A DNA stretch of 41,399 nt. It comes from an uncultured Prevotellaceae bacterium. Lineage in GTDB: Bacteria > Bacteroidota > Bacteroidia > Bacteroidales > Muribaculaceae. Shown here in pieces: positions 24,842 to 33,116 of this stretch. A program made the translations under genes and the position numbers. The number at the start of each line of letters is the position of its first letter. Positions within the stretch are counted from its first letter, which is position 1. The stretch lies in contig ONOU01000020.1 in NCBI GenBank assembly GCA_900319525.1, forward strand, positions 1 to 41,399, written 5' to 3'. A model generated the notes under the pieces. That model worked only from the letters and a program-made list of their open reading frames with translations. It was not told the origin of the DNA and ran no database searches.

Positions 24842-25771
24842 ATGATCAGTTATTGGAAATGCAAAGATGGATTCGACAAGATAAATCAGTGGAAGTCGGG
24901 ATGCTGGATTAAGGTGACCCACCCGACGGCCGAGGACCTCGCGGTACTCAAGGAACGATTTGCGGTCCCTGACTTCACTCACGATGCCAAAGACATCGAG
25001 GAGCGCCCGCGCGTTGACTATGAGGACAACTGGATGATTGTGTTCGTGCGCATCCCCGGCAAGAGCATCGACGAGGACGGAGACACGGTGTTCTCGACCG
25101 CCCCGATGGCCATCCTGATTCGGGATGATGTCTTCATCACGGTCAACTACTTTGACAATGAGGTCCTTGACGACTTCATCATCTGGAGTCAACGTCGCCA
25201 CCTCAACTCGTGCAAGGGCTATGACCTGCTGTTGTCGCTGATGCTGTCCTCGTCGGTATGGTACTCAAAATACCTCAAGCAGATGAATGCGATGATGAAT
25301 GCCGCCGAGCAGCGACTTGAACAAAAGATGGATAACGATGAACTGATGCGCACGATGGGCTTGGGCAAGTTCCTGATTTACTTCATCACGTCGCTCAAGG
25401 GCAACATGACGGTGCTGGCACGGTTAAAGAAGCGCTTGCGCACCATGCCCCATGACCAGGATCTGCTCGATGATGTCGAGATCGAGACCCAGCAGGCACT
25501 GGACACCGCCAGCATCTACAACGACATCCTGGACCGACAGCAGGAGGCCTACTCATCGGTCATCGGCAACAACCTGAACCGCATCATGAAGACCCTCACG
25601 GTTGTCACCATCCTACTGATGATACCCACAGTCATCGCCGGTTATTACGGCATGAACGTGCCCAACGGCATGGAGTCATGGCCCTGGGGATTTCCGTTTG
25701 CCATCGCTGTCTCGATCTTGCTCATCGGGCTGGGCTACGCCTTCATCCGCCACAGCAAGTTTTTCAAGTAA
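24842..25771 (+). CDS. corA: CorA-family divalent metal transporter
   Basis: An inner-membrane magnesium/cobalt channel that works as a pentamer. The 309 residues comprise a cytoplasmic domain (1-245), a long alpha-helix and two C-terminal membrane segments (about 246-270 and 280-302). The signature YGMNVP follows the first membrane segment (near 271-276) and forms the selectivity loop. The positively charged tail (RHSKFFK) is typical. It stands alone; the multi-hairpin element at 25796 begins 24 bases after its stop. Confidence 0.94.
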   Translation: MISYWKCKDGFDKINQWKSGCWIKVTHPTAEDLAVLKERFAVPDFTHDAKDIEERPRVDYEDNWMIVFVRIPGKSIDEDGDTVFSTAPMAILIRDDVFITVNYFDNEVLDDFIIWSQRRHLNSCKGYDLLLSLMLSSSVWYSKYLKQMNAMMNAAEQRLEQKMDNDELMRTMGLGKFLIYFITSLKGNMTVLARLKKRLRTMPHDQDLLDDVEIETQQALDTASIYNDILDRQQEAYSSVIGNNLNRIMKTLTVVTILLMIPTVIAGYYGMNVPNGMESWPWGFPFAIAVSILLIGLGYAFIRHSKFFK

Positions 25772-25795
25772 ACCGACGGTCATATACCACAAAAC

Positions 25796-25943
25796 AGGCT
25801 GTGTCATAATTCCAGATCACATTTTAAATCGGCCTAACGGCCGAGAACCTTTAGATCGGCGAAGCCAAATTAAACAAATTTTGTTTAATTTCTCCGTGCG
25901 CAGCACGGATATTATCTTTTGCGATCGAATTATGACACAGCCT
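25796..25943. repeat. 148-bp multi-hairpin element with 17-bp terminal inverted repeats
   Basis: Terminal repeats aggctgtgtcataattc (25796-25812) and its exact complement (25927-25943) enclose three further perfect palindromes: tcggcc/ggccga (25829-25844, loop taac), a 12-bp arm AT-rich palindrome (25867-25878 with 25880-25891, one central base) and ccgtgc/gcacgg (25894-25908, loop gca). It lies between the convergent corA and DUF3332 genes, where it can act as a bidirectional terminator. The architecture suggests a dispersed non-autonomous element. Confidence 0.9.
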
Positions 25944-25967
25944 CTTTTGCCTGATGTGATTTCTTGT

Positions 25968-26525
25968 TTACTTCAGGGCAAAGGCGGCACCGCCAACGCC
26001 CACCAGCTGCTGATAGGCCAGCACGCCGGGCTGCGACAGTTCCACGCGGGTGTAGCTGCCGTCACGGGTGATGACATCAACATGCGTGTCGTCAACAAAG
26101 GTGAAGAGCTTCATTTCCTGACCATTGTTCTCGAGCGACCACGAGTTGTCCTCGGCATTGAAGTTGAAACGGGTTACCTGCTGGGTTGACATGTTGGTGA
26201 TGGTGTAACCAGCCTGGCTGCGCGCAACGAGATACTTCGCATCCTTGCCGTCAATCACCTTGACATCGTTAGCTGCCAGTGCCGGGTTCTCGCCCGACCA
26301 GAACTCAATCGAGTTCAAAATGAAGAGGTCGGCCGCAAAGCACAGCTCATAGACCGGCAGAATCCACATGGCAACAAACACGATCTCGTTGACAAACTTG
26401 TCACCCACATGCTCGTTCCATGTCTTCACCTTGTTGAACAAGGCAAAACTTCCTATACAGGACTGCATCATCATGGATGCCGACAATGCCACAACGGTGG
26501 CTACGATTAAATGTTTCTTTCTCAT
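25968..26525 (-). CDS. DUF3332-family lipoprotein
   Basis: 185 residues. The signal peptide MRKKHLIVATVVALSASMMM ends in a lipobox QSCIGSF, with acylation expected at Cys23. The next segment, SFALFNKVKTWNEHVGDKF, is the hallmark of the DUF3332 family. A membrane-like stretch (EIVFVAMWILPVYELCF) follows. The C-terminal half is predicted beta-rich. The function of the family is unknown. It sits 33 bases after the start side of the next minus-strand gene and ends beside the hairpin element. Confidence 0.88.
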   Translation of the reverse strand: MRKKHLIVATVVALSASMMMQSCIGSFALFNKVKTWNEHVGDKFVNEIVFVAMWILPVYELCFAADLFILNSIEFWSGENPALAANDVKVIDGKDAKYLVARSQAGYTITNMSTQQVTRFNFNAEDNSWSLENNGQEMKLFTFVDDTHVDVITRDGSYTRVELSQPGVLAYQQLVGVGGAAFALK

Positions 26526-26558
26526 AATACCAAATACTATTATAAATCAATTGTTTTG

Positions 26559-27938
26559 CTATCGCTTGTAATTCTTCTTGTAATGCTCGTAGCAATTGAG
26601 CACCTTCACGACATAGTCCACGGGCTCGGAACCACGGCAATATCCGTTGGAGCACACCGAGTCGTTGTAGTACTCGGGATCCATCTTCCACAACATCGCC
26701 TGCTCGACATTCTCGCTCCACACGCGGGGATTGAGTTCATGCTTGCGCGCCAGCGCGATGGCATCGGTCACGTGACCCGATCCGGCATTGTAGGCGGCCA
26801 GGACAAACTTGATGCGGTCGCCAGCACCGGTGCGGCCGCGCATGATGCCATCCAGTTCCTTCAATATCTTGGATGCCACGCGGACGCTCACCTCAGGGTT
26901 GGCCAGGTCCTTCTCGTCCACGCCAAATGAGCGGGCCGTCTTGGGCATCACCTGCATGAGGCCCCGCGCACCCATCCATGAGGTCGCATTGGGGTCAAAT
27001 CCAGATTCAGAATAGGCGATTGCTGCCAACAGTCTCCAGTCCCACCCCATCTCCTTGGCATACTGCTTGAAGACGTTATCATAGGGGGATATTCCTCCCG
27101 GCGGCGTCACGGCAAAGGTATCCACCTTGACCGAGTCAGGCTTGGGACCACGATTCATCTCGAAGTAGTGCTTCAAGGCCTGCTTGGAGTATTCCTGGGC
27201 GTTGCTGCTGGCAGCCCACAGGTTGATGCTGTCGGCCAGCCACTGGTTGCGGCGAGATACAGCCCATGATGAATGCTGGGCAAATCCCACCCTGAGCTGG
27301 ATGTTGATACTGTCATAGTAGGCGAGGTTCATCTGGGCGATATCGCTGTCCACGATGGTGAACGGGATCTTGCGCTGCGACACGCGTTGTATCAATTCGG
27401 TAGGCAAGGCCTCCTCGCCCTCGACCGTGTGGATGTTGATTCCGCCTCCCACCTCGTTGTCGAGGTTGCGCAGGCGGGACTCATATTTTGAGCCTTTCTC
27501 GACATACACGTCGCTGCCGATGAGCTGTGTCACGTCATGGATGACGCCTGCGCCGCTGTGCTGAACCAGCACCTGATAGGTCTCGTTGACAGCCCCGCAA
27601 TGCAGCACCCGGGACTTATACTCGGCAGTGACTGGAATCTCACAGGCCAGCACGTCCACGGCACGCTTGTCCAGCATCTTGATCAGGTCACGCATGCTGC
27701 GTGCCACCTTAAAGCGCAACGCGATGTGGTAATAGCGGGCAAAGTCACAGATGCGGTCATAGTCATAGCCCATGGTGTCGCCCTTGAGGATAAAGAAGCC
27801 CGTCGGGCTATACAGCGTGCCCACGGTGAGCGTGTCGGGCAAGCGGTGTTCGACAACAGGCTGCCCTTTCTTTCCTCCGCACGACATCACGGCCATGAGC
27901 AGCACAGCCAGCAGCAATGAGGGGACAATGCCACGCAT
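26559..27938 (-). CDS. mltF: MltF-like membrane-bound lytic transglycosylase
   Basis: A 459-residue lipoprotein that cleaves the glycan strand of peptidoglycan. The lipobox places Cys at residue 20 (LLMAVMSCGG). Residues about 35-265 form a periplasmic-solute-binding-like (SBP_bac_3) domain, and 285-459 the SLT transglycosylase domain with the catalytic Glu near 309 in YSESGFDP, then ARGLMQVMPKTA and AAYNAGSGHV. The ATG at 27938 lies 2 bases after the cdsA stop, so it is probably co-translated. An upstream in-frame start at 28145 would read 69 residues inside cdsA and is rejected. Confidence 0.92.
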   Translation of the reverse strand: MRGIVPSLLLAVLLMAVMSCGGKKGQPVVEHRLPDTLTVGTLYSPTGFFILKGDTMGYDYDRICDFARYYHIALRFKVARSMRDLIKMLDKRAVDVLACEIPVTAEYKSRVLHCGAVNETYQVLVQHSGAGVIHDVTQLIGSDVYVEKGSKYESRLRNLDNEVGGGINIHTVEGEEALPTELIQRVSQRKIPFTIVDSDIAQMNLAYYDSINIQLRVGFAQHSSWAVSRRNQWLADSINLWAASSNAQEYSKQALKHYFEMNRGPKPDSVKVDTFAVTPPGGISPYDNVFKQYAKEMGWDWRLLAAIAYSESGFDPNATSWMGARGLMQVMPKTARSFGVDEKDLANPEVSVRVASKILKELDGIMRGRTGAGDRIKFVLAAYNAGSGHVTDAIALARKHELNPRVWSENVEQAMLWKMDPEYYNDSVCSNGYCRGSEPVDYVVKVLNCYEHYKKNYKR

Positions 27939-27940
27939 GA

Positions 27941-28789
27941 TTACACGAGATTGGGAACGACAAGCAACAGGTAGATCAGCACTGCAGGGGCCACCAGCAA
28001 CAGGCTGTCGATGCGGTCCAGGATGCCTCCATGACCCGGCAGAATGTTGCCCGAGTCCTTGACGCCGACGGTGCGCTTGATGAGCGACTCGACCAGATCG
28101 CCAAACGTGGCAAACACTGCCACAACCACACTCAGGCCCACCCACGTTGTGAGATCGGGCACCTGGAAGAACTCATTAAACCAGTAATGGGTAGCATAGG
28201 CGCCGGCGATGCAGGCGGCAACGCCGCCCACGACACCCTCCCACGATTTCTTGGGAGAGATGCGCTCAAACAGGCGGTGCCTGCCCAGCAGCATCCCCAC
28301 ACAGTAGGCACCTGTGTCATAGAGCCATATAAAGATGAACATGCCCAGCAGCAGGCGGGGCGCAGTAATGCTCACGATGCCGTTGAGCATCGACACGGGC
28401 AGTGCCACATAGCCTAGCGCAAAAAACGAGCGTTCCAGGCTGTGGACAGCGTTCTGACGCGGCCTGTACAACTGCACGATGGTTCGCCCGATCAGGTAGG
28501 CGGCGATGGGCAACAGCCACAACGAGCGCGACTGCGCCGTCTGTCCCTCATAGTGGAGATAGAACGCCACAAAGAGCCCGATGCCCCCCAGCATATCGAT
28601 GATGTTCACCAGCCACGACTGGGTCGCGTCATCCTTGGCCATTGTAATCATCTCACCGATGCCCAGCACAATCAATAGCGGGAACACCAGCATGTACATC
28701 ACCGGCGAATTGTCGAGCAGCATGATCGCCCCGACAATCAACGCAATATAGATGACGCCCGAGAGGACGCGTTTAATCAAGTTCATCAT
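27941..28789 (-). CDS. cdsA: Phosphatidate cytidylyltransferase
   Basis: Makes CDP-diacylglycerol from phosphatidic acid and CTP, the precursor of phosphatidylethanolamine and phosphatidylglycerol. The 282 residues span about seven to eight membrane helices. The signature is SPKKSWEGVVGG (near 183-194), and the C-terminal LPGHGGILDRIDSLLLVAP (near 247-265) carries the catalytic Asp residues. A second Met at residue 2 is an alternative start. It leads the mltF transcript from the promoter at 28818-28848. Confidence 0.95.
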   Translation of the reverse strand: MMNLIKRVLSGVIYIALIVGAIMLLDNSPVMYMLVFPLLIVLGIGEMITMAKDDATQSWLVNIIDMLGGIGLFVAFYLHYEGQTAQSRSLWLLPIAAYLIGRTIVQLYRPRQNAVHSLERSFFALGYVALPVSMLNGIVSITAPRLLLGMFIFIWLYDTGAYCVGMLLGRHRLFERISPKKSWEGVVGGVAACIAGAYATHYWFNEFFQVPDLTTWVGLSVVVAVFATFGDLVESLIKRTVGVKDSGNILPGHGGILDRIDSLLLVAPAVLIYLLLVVPNLV

Positions 28790-28817
28790 GTTATATCTCT
28801 CGTTATCTTATTTGGCG

Positions 28818-28848
28818 CAAATTTACAATTTTCCCGCGACATAGACAA
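28818..28848 (-). promoter_or_regulatory. Promoter of cdsA-mltF
   Basis: On the minus strand TTG (28848-28846) and TAAATTTG (28825-28818) are spaced 20 bp. The start near 28812 gives a leader of about 23 bases. Confidence 0.75.
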
Positions 28849-28868
28849 TAACCATGCGGGCTGATGCT

Positions 28869-28904
28869 AAAAAAAGTCCTTCCACACACTTCGGCTGGAA
28901 GGAC
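28869..28904 (-). terminator. Intrinsic terminator of the 39-residue gene
   Basis: Minus-strand stem of 9 bp (28904-28896 with 28884-28876), an 11-base loop and seven T (28875-28869). Confidence 0.9.
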
Positions 28905-28944
28905 GTTCTTTACCTTGTTAGGGGAGAGGACGATTATTTTGCCT

Positions 28945-29064
28945 TTAATTCAAAATCATCGATTCTAACCCTCTCGGCAACTCGACATTGTACTGATAGG
29001 CGCGCGCAAACTGCTTGAGGAACTCAACGGTTGCCTTCTTTGGGCCTGTTACTGATGTCATCAT
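28945..29064 (-). CDS. Small 39-residue conserved-looking protein
   Basis: A short ORF from ATG ATG at 29064 to TAA at 28945-28947. It encodes a basic helix, GPKKATVEFLKQFARAY, and then QYNVELPRGLESMILN. The terminator starts 41 bases after the stop, and no other gene is served by it, which supports real transcription. I recall similar short 'FLKQFARAY' proteins in Bacteroidales genomes, but cannot confirm this by search. No function is assigned. No textbook promoter is visible upstream, and the ribosome-binding region (aaaaagcgac) is weak. Confidence 0.65.
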   Translation of the reverse strand: MMTSVTGPKKATVEFLKQFARAYQYNVELPRGLESMILN

Positions 29065-29418
29065 GTCGCTTTTTTGCTTAGTAGAAGTAGTCGTTTTGTG
29101 CATAGGCAATCCTGTTTAAAATTCTTACACTATCATAACGCACACTATGCACATAATATTATATCGACTGCTCAATTTAAGATATTTTTTCATTTGTGTT
29201 ACAATTCATCCCAAACGCCTATGGCTCATCACACAATGTCTGCAAGCCTTGTCTTGACCGTATTCAGTAATCCTAATACAACACGATGCTGTTTCACTAT
29301 TCACACCCGAAGCATCAAATCCGCTCAGCGGATTACATTTCTCTAGGTCATGAATGACGAAACAGCACCGTGGTGCTAGGCGTTGCAATACCAAGCTTAA
29401 AGCTTGATCGGCAGATGC
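29065..29418. other. Intergenic stretch with one repeat element
   Basis: The first 220 bases are AT-rich with no ORF, hairpin or promoter I can support. The second part holds the palindromic element at 29288-29406, which reaches close to the udp stop. Confidence 0.5.
29288..29406. repeat. Second multi-hairpin element
   Basis: Outer repeats gctgtttc (29288-29295) and gaaacagc (29359-29366) enclose aatccgc/gcggatt (29318-29334, loop tca). Next to it lie agcacc/ggtgct (29364-29377) and the palindrome caagctt-a-aagcttg (29392-29406). The plan echoes the element at 25796: an 'aaatc...' hairpin, a gcac-type hairpin and an AT-rich palindrome with one central base. Confidence 0.6.
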
Positions 29419-30300
29419 TTAGTCGGTCAAGCGGTCGAGAACGGTCTTCACCAGATCCTCGACAGCGGTCTTGTAGTTGGGATTGACGTCGGTAGCCACG
29501 CGGTTGGCGATAATCGAGCAGACGGTCATCGCGCGGTGACCCAGCATCAAGGCAAGGCCCTGCAGGGCGCTGCTCTCCATCTCATAGTTGGTGATGCGGC
29601 CGCCATTGTATTCAAATTTCTCAATTCGGCTATTGAGCTCGGGCTCAGCCAGATCGAGACGCACGCGACGTCCTTGAGGTCCATAGAAACCTACTGCCGA
29701 GATGGTATAGCCGCGCACCATGTCGTCACGTCCGATTTTCTCGACCAGCCAGGGATCGGCATCCACGACATAGGGTTTGGCAAACAGTTCGTTCCACTTC
29801 ACGAACTCGCAGAACTTCTTTTCAAAATCCAGGTCAGCGACACGGTTACGGTCGGCATAGAAATTGATCACGCCATCAAAGCCGATAGCCTTGGAGGCGA
29901 TGACCGGTGTGCCCACGGGAACGTAGGGCTGCAAGCCGCCGGAGGTGCCGATGCGCACGATGTTGAGGGTGCGGTGCTCGGCGCGAGGGGTGCGTGTCTC
30001 AAAGTCGATGTTGGCCAGTCCGTCGAGCTCGGTCATCACGATATCTATATTGTCGGGGCCAATGCCGTGAGAGAGCGCCATGATGGGTTTGCCGTGATAG
30101 GTGCCGCCGATGCCGTGGAACTCACGGCTCGAGGTTTCCCAGTCCTGGGTGTCGAAGTGGGATGCGATCATGGTCACACGGCCAGGATCACCACACACGA
30201 TAATGTTGTCGGTCAACTGTTCGGGTTTCACATGGATGTGGAATGCCGAGCCATCATCATTGATGATAAACTCAGAATCGGGTATTCTGCTAGTATTCAT
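29419..30300 (-). CDS. udp: Nucleoside phosphorylase, uridine-phosphorylase type
   Basis: Splits pyrimidine (or possibly purine) nucleosides with phosphate, releasing base and ribose-1-phosphate. The 293 residues belong to the PNP/UDP family: GDPGRV near 38-43 (phosphate-binding), MALSHGIGPDN, RIGTSGGLQP near 118-127 and NYEMESSALQGLAL near 240-253 (ribose-binding Glu). Bacteroidota proteins of this length are usually called uridine phosphorylase; purine specificity cannot be excluded by sequence reading. It has its own promoter, 34 to 50 bases upstream of the ATG. Confidence 0.88.
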   Translation of the reverse strand: MNTSRIPDSEFIINDDGSAFHIHVKPEQLTDNIIVCGDPGRVTMIASHFDTQDWETSSREFHGIGGTYHGKPIMALSHGIGPDNIDIVMTELDGLANIDFETRTPRAEHRTLNIVRIGTSGGLQPYVPVGTPVIASKAIGFDGVINFYADRNRVADLDFEKKFCEFVKWNELFAKPYVVDADPWLVEKIGRDDMVRGYTISAVGFYGPQGRRVRLDLAEPELNSRIEKFEYNGGRITNYEMESSALQGLALMLGHRAMTVCSIIANRVATDVNPNYKTAVEDLVKTVLDRLTD

Positions 30301-30348
30301 ATCGTTGTGCTTTTATTATCAATCAGTTTTTAACAGAAATAGAAAATT

Positions 30349-30379
30349 CAAAGGTACTGCAAGATTTCGACGTGTCAAA
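30349..30379 (-). promoter_or_regulatory. Promoter of udp
   Basis: On the minus strand TTTG (30379-30376) and TACCTTTG (30356-30349) are spaced 19 bp, a full match. It lies between the dprA stop and udp, so udp does not depend on the dprA transcript. Confidence 0.85.
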
Positions 30380-30410
30380 ATGCTGCGGCTTAAAAAAGAT
30401 TAAAAACAAT

Positions 30411-31526
30411 CTATATCAGCGTGTAGCGGCAACCCGGCAGGGTGGCAATGACGTTCTTGCAGTCGAGTTCGACGAGGATGCTCATGAGTTTATAGACCGG
30501 TGTGTGCAACACATCGGCAAGCATGTTGAGATGGATTTCACCATGGTTGCGGATGACGTCGACCACGGCCTGCTCCTCCTGGGTCAGCTCGGGGAACAAT
30601 TCGAGCTGCTGGGGAGCTGGCTGCGCCGACTCCCATCGCATCGCCGCCATCAGGTCATCGGCACCGGTGATAAGGGCGGCCTTGTTGGTGGCAATGAGCT
30701 TGTTGCAGCCCGCCGAGAACTCGTCGCCGCAACGCCCGGGCACCGCCATCACGTCACGATTATAGCTCATGGCTAGCGACGCCGTGACCAGCGCCCCACC
30801 CGTTCCTGCCGACTCGACAATCACCGTGCAATCGCTCAGCGCGGCCACAATGCGGTTACGGGCCAGGAAATTACTCTTCTGCACCGCGTCCTGGCTGGTA
30901 TAGTCGGTCATGAGCATGCCGCCGTGGCGGGCGATGGCTATGGCATCGTCACGGTGCTGGGCAGGATAGATGCGGTTGAGCCCTCGGGGCAACACCGCAA
31001 CGGTGGCCACGCCATGCTTGAGGGCAGCACGATGGGCGGCGATGTCGATGCCGTAGGCCAATCCGCTCACCACGACCAGATCAGGCACACGCTGCGCCAG
31101 ATCCCCGATAAGCGATTCGCAGAACTTGATGCCGTACTGCGTCGCATGACGCGTGCCCACGATGCTGACCACATGGGCGCTCTCCAGGTCACAATGCCCC
31201 AGGCTATAGAACATGGCTGGCGCGTCGGCAGCCTCGAGCAGACGGTGGGGATAGGCTTCTTCGGTGAAATAGGTGGCCGCAATGCCGTGCTCGCTCACAA
31301 AGGCCATTTCCCTCACGGCACGTTGCAGGCACTCGTCACGATAGGTGTCGCCATAGATCTTGCTGCGGCCACGGGTGAGGGAACGCAGGTCTTTCTCCTT
31401 CATGGTGAAAAAGCGCTCCTCGCTGCCCACTACATCGAGCAGCTTGCGTGCCAGATCCACACCCATGCCTTGAAGGCTGGCAAAGGCCAAACGGTAAATC
31501 ATCGGCGTATATTCCATAGCTGCCAT
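30411..31526 (-). CDS. dprA: DNA-processing protein DprA
   Basis: Loads RecA on incoming single-stranded DNA during transformation. The 371 residues comprise an N-terminal helical region, a Rossmann-like core (SIVGTRHATQYG near 121-132; VVSGLAYGIDIAAH near 152-165; FLARNRIVAALS near 220-231), and a C-terminal winged helix (about 300-371) as found in many family members. The length is normal. It starts 4 bases after the thioesterase stop and is co-transcribed with it. Other competence genes are not in the window. Confidence 0.95.
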   Translation of the reverse strand: MAAMEYTPMIYRLAFASLQGMGVDLARKLLDVVGSEERFFTMKEKDLRSLTRGRSKIYGDTYRDECLQRAVREMAFVSEHGIAATYFTEEAYPHRLLEAADAPAMFYSLGHCDLESAHVVSIVGTRHATQYGIKFCESLIGDLAQRVPDLVVVSGLAYGIDIAAHRAALKHGVATVAVLPRGLNRIYPAQHRDDAIAIARHGGMLMTDYTSQDAVQKSNFLARNRIVAALSDCTVIVESAGTGGALVTASLAMSYNRDVMAVPGRCGDEFSAGCNKLIATNKAALITGADDLMAAMRWESAQPAPQQLELFPELTQEEQAVVDVIRNHGEIHLNMLADVLHTPVYKLMSILVELDCKNVIATLPGCRYTLI

Positions 31527-31530
31527 CGTT

Positions 31531-31944
31531 TCAATTCAGGTATTTGGCGATGCGCTCGGCCAGCTCATCACCGCGGTTGATGCGTCCGTCCTTGTCCATG
31601 CACACGATGGTGACCACCGCACTCACGACCTTTTCCCCACCTTCTTTCCTGAAGATGTCCTGGTAAAAGATGAAGCGCGGTCCCTTGCGTTCAATCCACA
31701 ACCGGCTCAACATCACGTCGCCACTGCGCAGCGGCGTGTAGTAATCGATTTCCATGCGGCGCACCACGGGAATCAGCCCCTCACTGGTCAAGCTGCCAAA
31801 GGGGATTCCCTCCCGCTTGACAAACGCGTGCCGCGAGTGCTCCAGATAGTGCAGATACACGGCATTATTGACGATGCCCTCGCTGTCGAGCTCATAGTCG
31901 CGCACCGCTATCTCGAGCGTGAAGATGTATTTGTCCTGGTCCAT
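31531..31944 (-). CDS. Acyl-CoA thioesterase, YbgC/FadM hotdog type
   Basis: A 137-residue single-hotdog thioesterase, start MDQDKYIF. VRDYELDSEGIVNNAVYLHYLEHSRHAF (about 13-40) carries the family's catalytic region, where an Asp commonly sits and Asp/Glu are both available here. The next segment, RMEIDYYTPLRSGDV, is also typical. Substrate is unknown; relatives hydrolyse short or aromatic acyl-CoAs, and in Bacteroidota a menaquinone-pathway role is often suggested. A TTG at 31971 would extend it by nine residues but falls in the promoter box, so the ATG is chosen. Confidence 0.9.
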   Translation of the reverse strand: MDQDKYIFTLEIAVRDYELDSEGIVNNAVYLHYLEHSRHAFVKREGIPFGSLTSEGLIPVVRRMEIDYYTPLRSGDVMLSRLWIERKGPRFIFYQDIFRKEGGEKVVSAVVTIVCMDKDGRINRGDELAERIAKYLN

Positions 31945-31968
31945 CTCAACATGATTGTTTACGAGCAG

Positions 31969-31976
31969 CAAAGATA
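31969..31976 (-). promoter_or_regulatory. -7 box for the thioesterase-dprA transcript
   Basis: Minus-strand TATCTTTG (31976-31969), with a start near 31963. It abuts the terminator of the preceding gene at 31980. Confidence 0.7.
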
Positions 31977-31979
31977 ATG

Positions 31980-32007
31980 AAAAAGCCCCAAATAATCACA
32001 TTGGGGC
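31980..32007 (-). terminator. Intrinsic terminator, second of two after the LRR protein
   Basis: Minus-strand stem gccccaa/ttggggc (32007-32001 with 31991-31985), a 9-base loop and T5 (31984-31980). Confidence 0.85.
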
Positions 32008-32030
32008 CATAAGTCTTTAGATTTACTGAC

Positions 32031-32061
32031 AAAACCAGGAGCTGCGCCACAGCTTCCAGGT
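32031..32061 (-). terminator. Imperfect terminator hairpin after the LRR protein
   Basis: Arms 32061-32050 and 32044-32034 pair with one mismatch and one bulged base, followed by four T on the minus strand (32034-32031). Together with the next hairpin it makes a tandem stop. Confidence 0.6.
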
Positions 32062-32082
32062 CCTTTTTCGTACTATCACTAT

Positions 32083-33042
32083 TTATTGACCGTCGCCATT
32101 GAGCAGCATGTCTATCAGAGTAGTCACATCAGTGATATCTATCATTCCATCGTCATTGACATCGCCAGGCTTGGATTCGGGAATGGGCATGATGTTTTCA
32201 AATAGGCCCCAATACTCATCCTGGCAATAGGCCCTCATGGACTGTGCAGGCACATACAGCGTCCCATGCTTGTAGGTGGCTTTGTTGAAACAATGCTTTG
32301 ATGCTATCACAGGAGGCACCGTAGCCATGCACGTCACCTCATTGATGATGTTGCTGTTGGTATTGTACTCCCAATCGAACAAATAAGAGTTGGTGTCGAA
32401 CGCATAGTTCTTGATTGAAGTCACATTAGGTCCAATCTTGAGAGATTTAAGATTATAACAACCGAAGAATGCGCCTTCGCCCACCGTCGTAACCTGATCG
32501 GGAATCACGACACTGGTAATCGTATTGATTTTATAGAATGTGAAGTCATGAATATCGGTGATTGCCTGCGGGACAACCAAGTTTACCATGTCCTGGTCAC
32601 TCTCCATGCCATGAGTGCCGACTTCAACTTCAGGATAGGGATCCATCAGTCCAAAACATCCATCGACAACAAAATTGATCCTGCACCAGGCTTCCAGGTC
32701 TCGCACAATGATTCTGTTAAAGAAGGCATCCAAAAAGGCATCCCAGTACAGATCGGTAATCGTTGGAGGAATGGTTACAGTCATCAACTGTGTGCACTTG
32801 AAAAAAGCGTCCCCAATCTCTGTAACCGTATAGTTCACGCCATCATGAACAACACTGTCAGGAATGAAAACATTGCCGCGGTAAGTCCCTTCTCCGCCAT
32901 TCCCCGAGACGACAGCGACCCTGGAGGAATCAATGATCGAATAATAGATGCCGTCTAGCTCAAAATCATAGGCAGACGCAGTAAATGGCACCAACGAAGT
33001 GAGCATCACGGCCAACCACAGTACACTTAAACTCTTTTTCAT
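32083..33042 (-). CDS. Secreted BspA-like leucine-rich-repeat protein with dockerin-like end
   Basis: 319 residues with a signal peptide (MKKSLSVLWLAVMLTSLVPFTASA). The body has LRR_5-type repeats of the BspA kind: TEIGDAFFKCTQLMTVTIPP, then ITSVVIPDQVTTVGEGAFFGC and LKSLKIGPNVTSIKNYAF. The last 25 residues, GDVNDDGMIDITDVTTLID near 295-313, form one calcium-binding dockerin-like repeat, a frequent tail in Bacteroidales secreted proteins. Surface adhesion or glycan binding is plausible but unproven. It is transcribed alone and followed by two tandem terminators. Confidence 0.88.
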   Translation of the reverse strand: MKKSLSVLWLAVMLTSLVPFTASAYDFELDGIYYSIIDSSRVAVVSGNGGEGTYRGNVFIPDSVVHDGVNYTVTEIGDAFFKCTQLMTVTIPPTITDLYWDAFLDAFFNRIIVRDLEAWCRINFVVDGCFGLMDPYPEVEVGTHGMESDQDMVNLVVPQAITDIHDFTFYKINTITSVVIPDQVTTVGEGAFFGCYNLKSLKIGPNVTSIKNYAFDTNSYLFDWEYNTNSNIINEVTCMATVPPVIASKHCFNKATYKHGTLYVPAQSMRAYCQDEYWGLFENIMPIPESKPGDVNDDGMIDITDVTTLIDMLLNGDGQ

Positions 33043-33108
33043 CTTTTTATCGTTTTATTGTTTTACTTTATATGCCCTATTCATGGGAGGCATTTTCATT
33101 GACGTGGA

Positions 33109-33116
33109 CAAAGTTA
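33109..33116 (-). promoter_or_regulatory. -7 box of the LRR protein promoter
   Basis: Minus-strand TAACTTTG (33116-33109). No clear -33 box at 19-20 bp. The leader would be about 60 bases. Confidence 0.55.

Noticed and set aside
31945-31971. TTG start giving nine extra residues for the thioesterase
   Set aside because: It overlaps the -7 promoter box at 31969-31976, so it could not be translated from that transcript.
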